From positions 1 to 64,000 of the forward strand of contig JBBRAY010000011.1 in NCBI GenBank assembly GCA_038206355.1: 64,000 nucleotides of DNA, given 5' to 3'. Positions 62,016-64,000 of the stretch are shown here, in pieces. This stretch comes from JAPLDB01 sp038206355 (GTDB taxonomy: Bacteria > Bacteroidota > Bacteroidia > AKYH767-A > 2013-40CM-41-45). Each line of letters begins with the position of its first letter. The stretch's first letter is position 1. Under the pieces are notes generated by a model, which made no database searches, had not been told where the DNA came from, and saw only the letters and a program-made list of their open reading frames with translations. Made by a program: the position numbers and the translations under genes.

Positions 62016-62023
62016 TATCTTTG
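62016..62023 (+). promoter_or_regulatory. TATCTTTG -7 element directly before a GTG start
   Basis: A perfect TAnnTTTG ends four bases before the GTG at 62028. Transcripts from it would have almost no leader. It overlaps the tail of the preceding terminator. No -33 TTTG is seen. Confidence 0.4.
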
Positions 62024-62027
62024 TCCT

Positions 62028-63524
62028 GTGAGAATCATAATTACGTTTTTAATATTATTTTCTATTCAGGATATTTCCTTCGCACAGGATCGAAATTCAG
62101 TGTGGTGTTTTGGGGATAGTGCAGGAATTAATTTTGCGAACACGAGCAACCCACTTCCTATTTCATCAATTATGAGAGGACGCGGAAGTTGTGTCTCAAT
62201 CTCTGACAGCAATGGAGATTTACTTTTTTATGCATTTACTCGCGCAGGTATTTTGGGGGATAATACACAGATAATTTCCACCAATGATTCTCTGATGCTA
62301 AATGGTGGAAATATAGTAGGCCAAGGATGGTATCGAGAACTCGTCATCGTTACAGATCCTTCAGATACAAATAAATATTACCTCTTTTCAATCGGCGTCA
62401 CCAATAGCGGAAGTGAAGGACTCTTCTATTCAAGGATTGATATGAACCAAAACAATGGCTTTGGCACTGTTGTTCAAAAAAACGTGCAATTGCTGCCTTA
62501 CCAAATGCAGGATGGTATACAGGCAATAAAGCATGGCAACGGCCGCGACTGGTGGATCATTTGTCACAGATGGGATATTGCCACAAACGAGTTTCACAAA
62601 TTCCTCGTTACCCCAATAGGGGTTCAGGGCCCTTTTGTCCAAGCTATCGGGGACACAAGCTATGGCGGATTTTTAAATCTCACATTCTCTAAGAGTGGGA
62701 ATAAAGTCGCGATTGTTGACTATCACGGATTGTTCGAACTTTTCAATTTTGATAGATGTACAGGAAATTTCTCTCTTGATCCGTTTTATACTTATTCGGT
62801 CACATCAATGGATCATTACGATTTCTCGCATTCAGCATTTTCTCCGAATGAAAATACACTCTATATTAGTACCAATGAGGTAGTGTCGTATTTATTCCAG
62901 CTTAATCTTTTGGATAGCAATCCTGTTGCAACTAAAGATACTCTATGGATTCAATCATCAATACAGTATGCCGGTGGGCTTATTAAACTTGCGCCTGATA
63001 ACAAGATTTATTATGCTTGTAACTGGTACGATGGTTTTCACTTTCCCTATCCTTATCCAGACAGCGCTCATTATCTCGAAAACGAAAATCTCGGAGTGGT
63101 AAACGACCCAAATCAATTAGGGACAGCATGCGACTTTCAGCCTTACAGTTTTTATCTTGGAGGAAAAAGAACATATTGGGGATTGCCGAACAATCCTGAT
63201 TATATGCTTGGCCCGGACACGAATAGCATTTGCGATACAGTTCTTGCCATTGAATCGCTAATAGAATATCCTTCCGGCAATCTGAATGTATTTTATCATT
63301 CAGGCTGGCAACAGCTATTCATCAACGCAAGCGGTTTAAAAGGAAAAAATTGTTCACTCCGTATCTATGACTTGACGGGAAGAGAAATATTTAGAGAAGA
63401 AGGAACACTATTTTCCTCTTATTATACTAGAGATTTAAGCTGCGCTGGTTTTGCAAACGGAATGTACATTGTAAATTTGCAGACAGAAAAAGAAATGTTG
63501 AGCAGCAGGTTTATTATTCATTAG
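62028..63524 (+). CDS. T9SS-exported propeller-like protein
   Basis: A 498-residue protein from GTG at 62028 with signal peptide (IIITFLILFSIQDISFAQ). The start of the mature protein, NSVWCFGDSAGINFANTSNP, SCVSISDSNGDLLFYA and YYLFSIGVTNSG, marks the large Bacteroidota group of secreted WD40-like propellers (FGxxAGLDF, SISDxxGNLLFYT). It ends with a T9SS type A-like tail (CSLRIYDLTGREIFREEG; GFANGMYIVNLQTEKEML) although the usual PNP box is weak. The role is unknown; members often are adhesion or gliding-related surface proteins. Confidence 0.8.
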   Translation: MRIIITFLILFSIQDISFAQDRNSVWCFGDSAGINFANTSNPLPISSIMRGRGSCVSISDSNGDLLFYAFTRAGILGDNTQIISTNDSLMLNGGNIVGQGWYRELVIVTDPSDTNKYYLFSIGVTNSGSEGLFYSRIDMNQNNGFGTVVQKNVQLLPYQMQDGIQAIKHGNGRDWWIICHRWDIATNEFHKFLVTPIGVQGPFVQAIGDTSYGGFLNLTFSKSGNKVAIVDYHGLFELFNFDRCTGNFSLDPFYTYSVTSMDHYDFSHSAFSPNENTLYISTNEVVSYLFQLNLLDSNPVATKDTLWIQSSIQYAGGLIKLAPDNKIYYACNWYDGFHFPYPYPDSAHYLENENLGVVNDPNQLGTACDFQPYSFYLGGKRTYWGLPNNPDYMLGPDTNSICDTVLAIESLIEYPSGNLNVFYHSGWQQLFINASGLKGKNCSLRIYDLTGREIFREEGTLFSSYYTRDLSCAGFANGMYIVNLQTEKEMLSSRFIIH

Positions 63525-63545
63525 TATTTTTTTGGTCAGCTACAC

Positions 63546-63836
63546 TTGTTGCAGAATTTCTATGCAGTACATTCATTGTGCAATATTGGCCTGTTTGAAG
63601 AAGTCCGTCTGTTAATACAGGAAGGGGATGTTGCATCAGCCACCGTTGAAAATGAGGATATTACTGATACGAATCAGATTGAATCTAACAGTAGATTTAT
63701 AAATCAAGTTTATTTTGGAGCTGCGCAATACGATGCATTTTTTCTTGATAGCGTTCAACGATTCGCTGTTGAAGACATTGCAAATCATGCCGCACTACCC
63801 GCGTCCATGATGTGCGCGCTGCAATTCTTTTTTTGA
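63546..63836 (+). pseudogene. Decayed copy of the beta-helix protein C-terminal segment
   Basis: The 96-codon frame LLQNFYAVHSLCNIGLFEEV, NQIESNSRFINQVYFGAAQ, FFLDSVQRFAVEDIANH matches residues about 497-580 of the 59882-61978 product at most positions. It has no start, no signal and no tail. After 63800 the similarity continues in another frame (VHDVRAAILFLRDGM) up to a stop near 63914, so it is frameshifted too. It is a remnant of a duplicated gene. The last bases to 64000 show nothing I recognise. Confidence 0.75.
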
Positions 63837-64000
63837 GGGATGGTATGCGGAAACCGAATTTCACAAGTTCAAATATAATCAGATATTATTTCCGTTCTCA
63901 AATAAAAATCTTCTGACGTAAAGCTGGTGAGTTACCCACTTTATGAATTAAGCAACACATATTCATCACAATTATTTTTTGGATAAGCCGAATAACGGCA

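Overview
The window looks like chromosomal DNA of a member of the Bacteroidota. Independent signs are: type IX secretion (T9SS) sorting tails of the 'PNPA' type on many exported proteins, a gldC-gldB gliding pair, a type III glutamine synthetase (GlnN), a PorE-like OmpA protein, start regions without Shine-Dalgarno sequences, and TAnnTTTG promoter -7 elements. No plasmid or phage backbone, rRNA, CRISPR array or intact insertion sequence was seen. One tRNA (Phe, GAA) lies at 53780-53852. The closest genus cannot be told from the sequence alone; the content fits an environmental Sphingobacteriia/Chitinophagia-like lineage.

Region 1 (1-13809, all minus strand) is an envelope polysaccharide locus read right to left: Wza-like export lipoprotein, Wzc-like co-polymerase/tyrosine kinase with a (Tyr-Gly)n tail, a WbqC-family protein, a hexapeptide acyltransferase, an ArnC-like GT2, a NeuD/PglD-like acyltransferase, a WecE-like aminotransferase, an ArnT-like membrane GT, a Wzx-type flippase, a second DegT aminotransferase, an ATP-grasp ligase and a methyltransferase cut by the window edge. 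The middle four genes resemble the Arn logic (amino sugar, acylation, lipid-phosphate carrier, membrane transfer) and are the best candidate for a system not yet described.

Region 2 (13916-31414) is mostly housekeeping: a metal-binding lipoprotein, a Rieske-like lipoprotein without ligand histidines, lpxK overlapping a purine nucleoside phosphorylase, an rRNA methyltransferase, a secreted esterase, ferrochelatase, lipoamide dehydrogenase with a palindromic in-frame insert, a broken PKD/T9SS gene, lnt, purM, a PorE-like OmpA/LysM protein and glnN.

Region 3 (32021-43741) has two overlapping paralogous T9SS proteins, then tryptophan dioxygenase, a DUF3108 protein, scpB, a polyprenyl synthetase, engB, a TonB-receptor-like barrel and a dienelactone hydrolase. 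Region 4 (43742-57700) has a 167-bp inverted-repeat element, a giant T9SS protein with about six Ig-like repeats, gldC-gldB, nadE, a response regulator, tRNA-Phe, coaX, outer-membrane barrels and the relic of a GH18 chitinase. Intergenic DNA here is rich in short repeats that recur in several places.

Region 5 (58121-64000) is an accessory stretch of secreted proteins: a cupredoxin with an unusual copper site, a beta-helix T9SS protein split by what looks like a one-base frameshift, another T9SS protein, and a decayed duplicate of the beta-helix protein's C-terminal part. Together the genes describe a cell that invests heavily in surface glycans and in T9SS-exported adhesins and enzymes.
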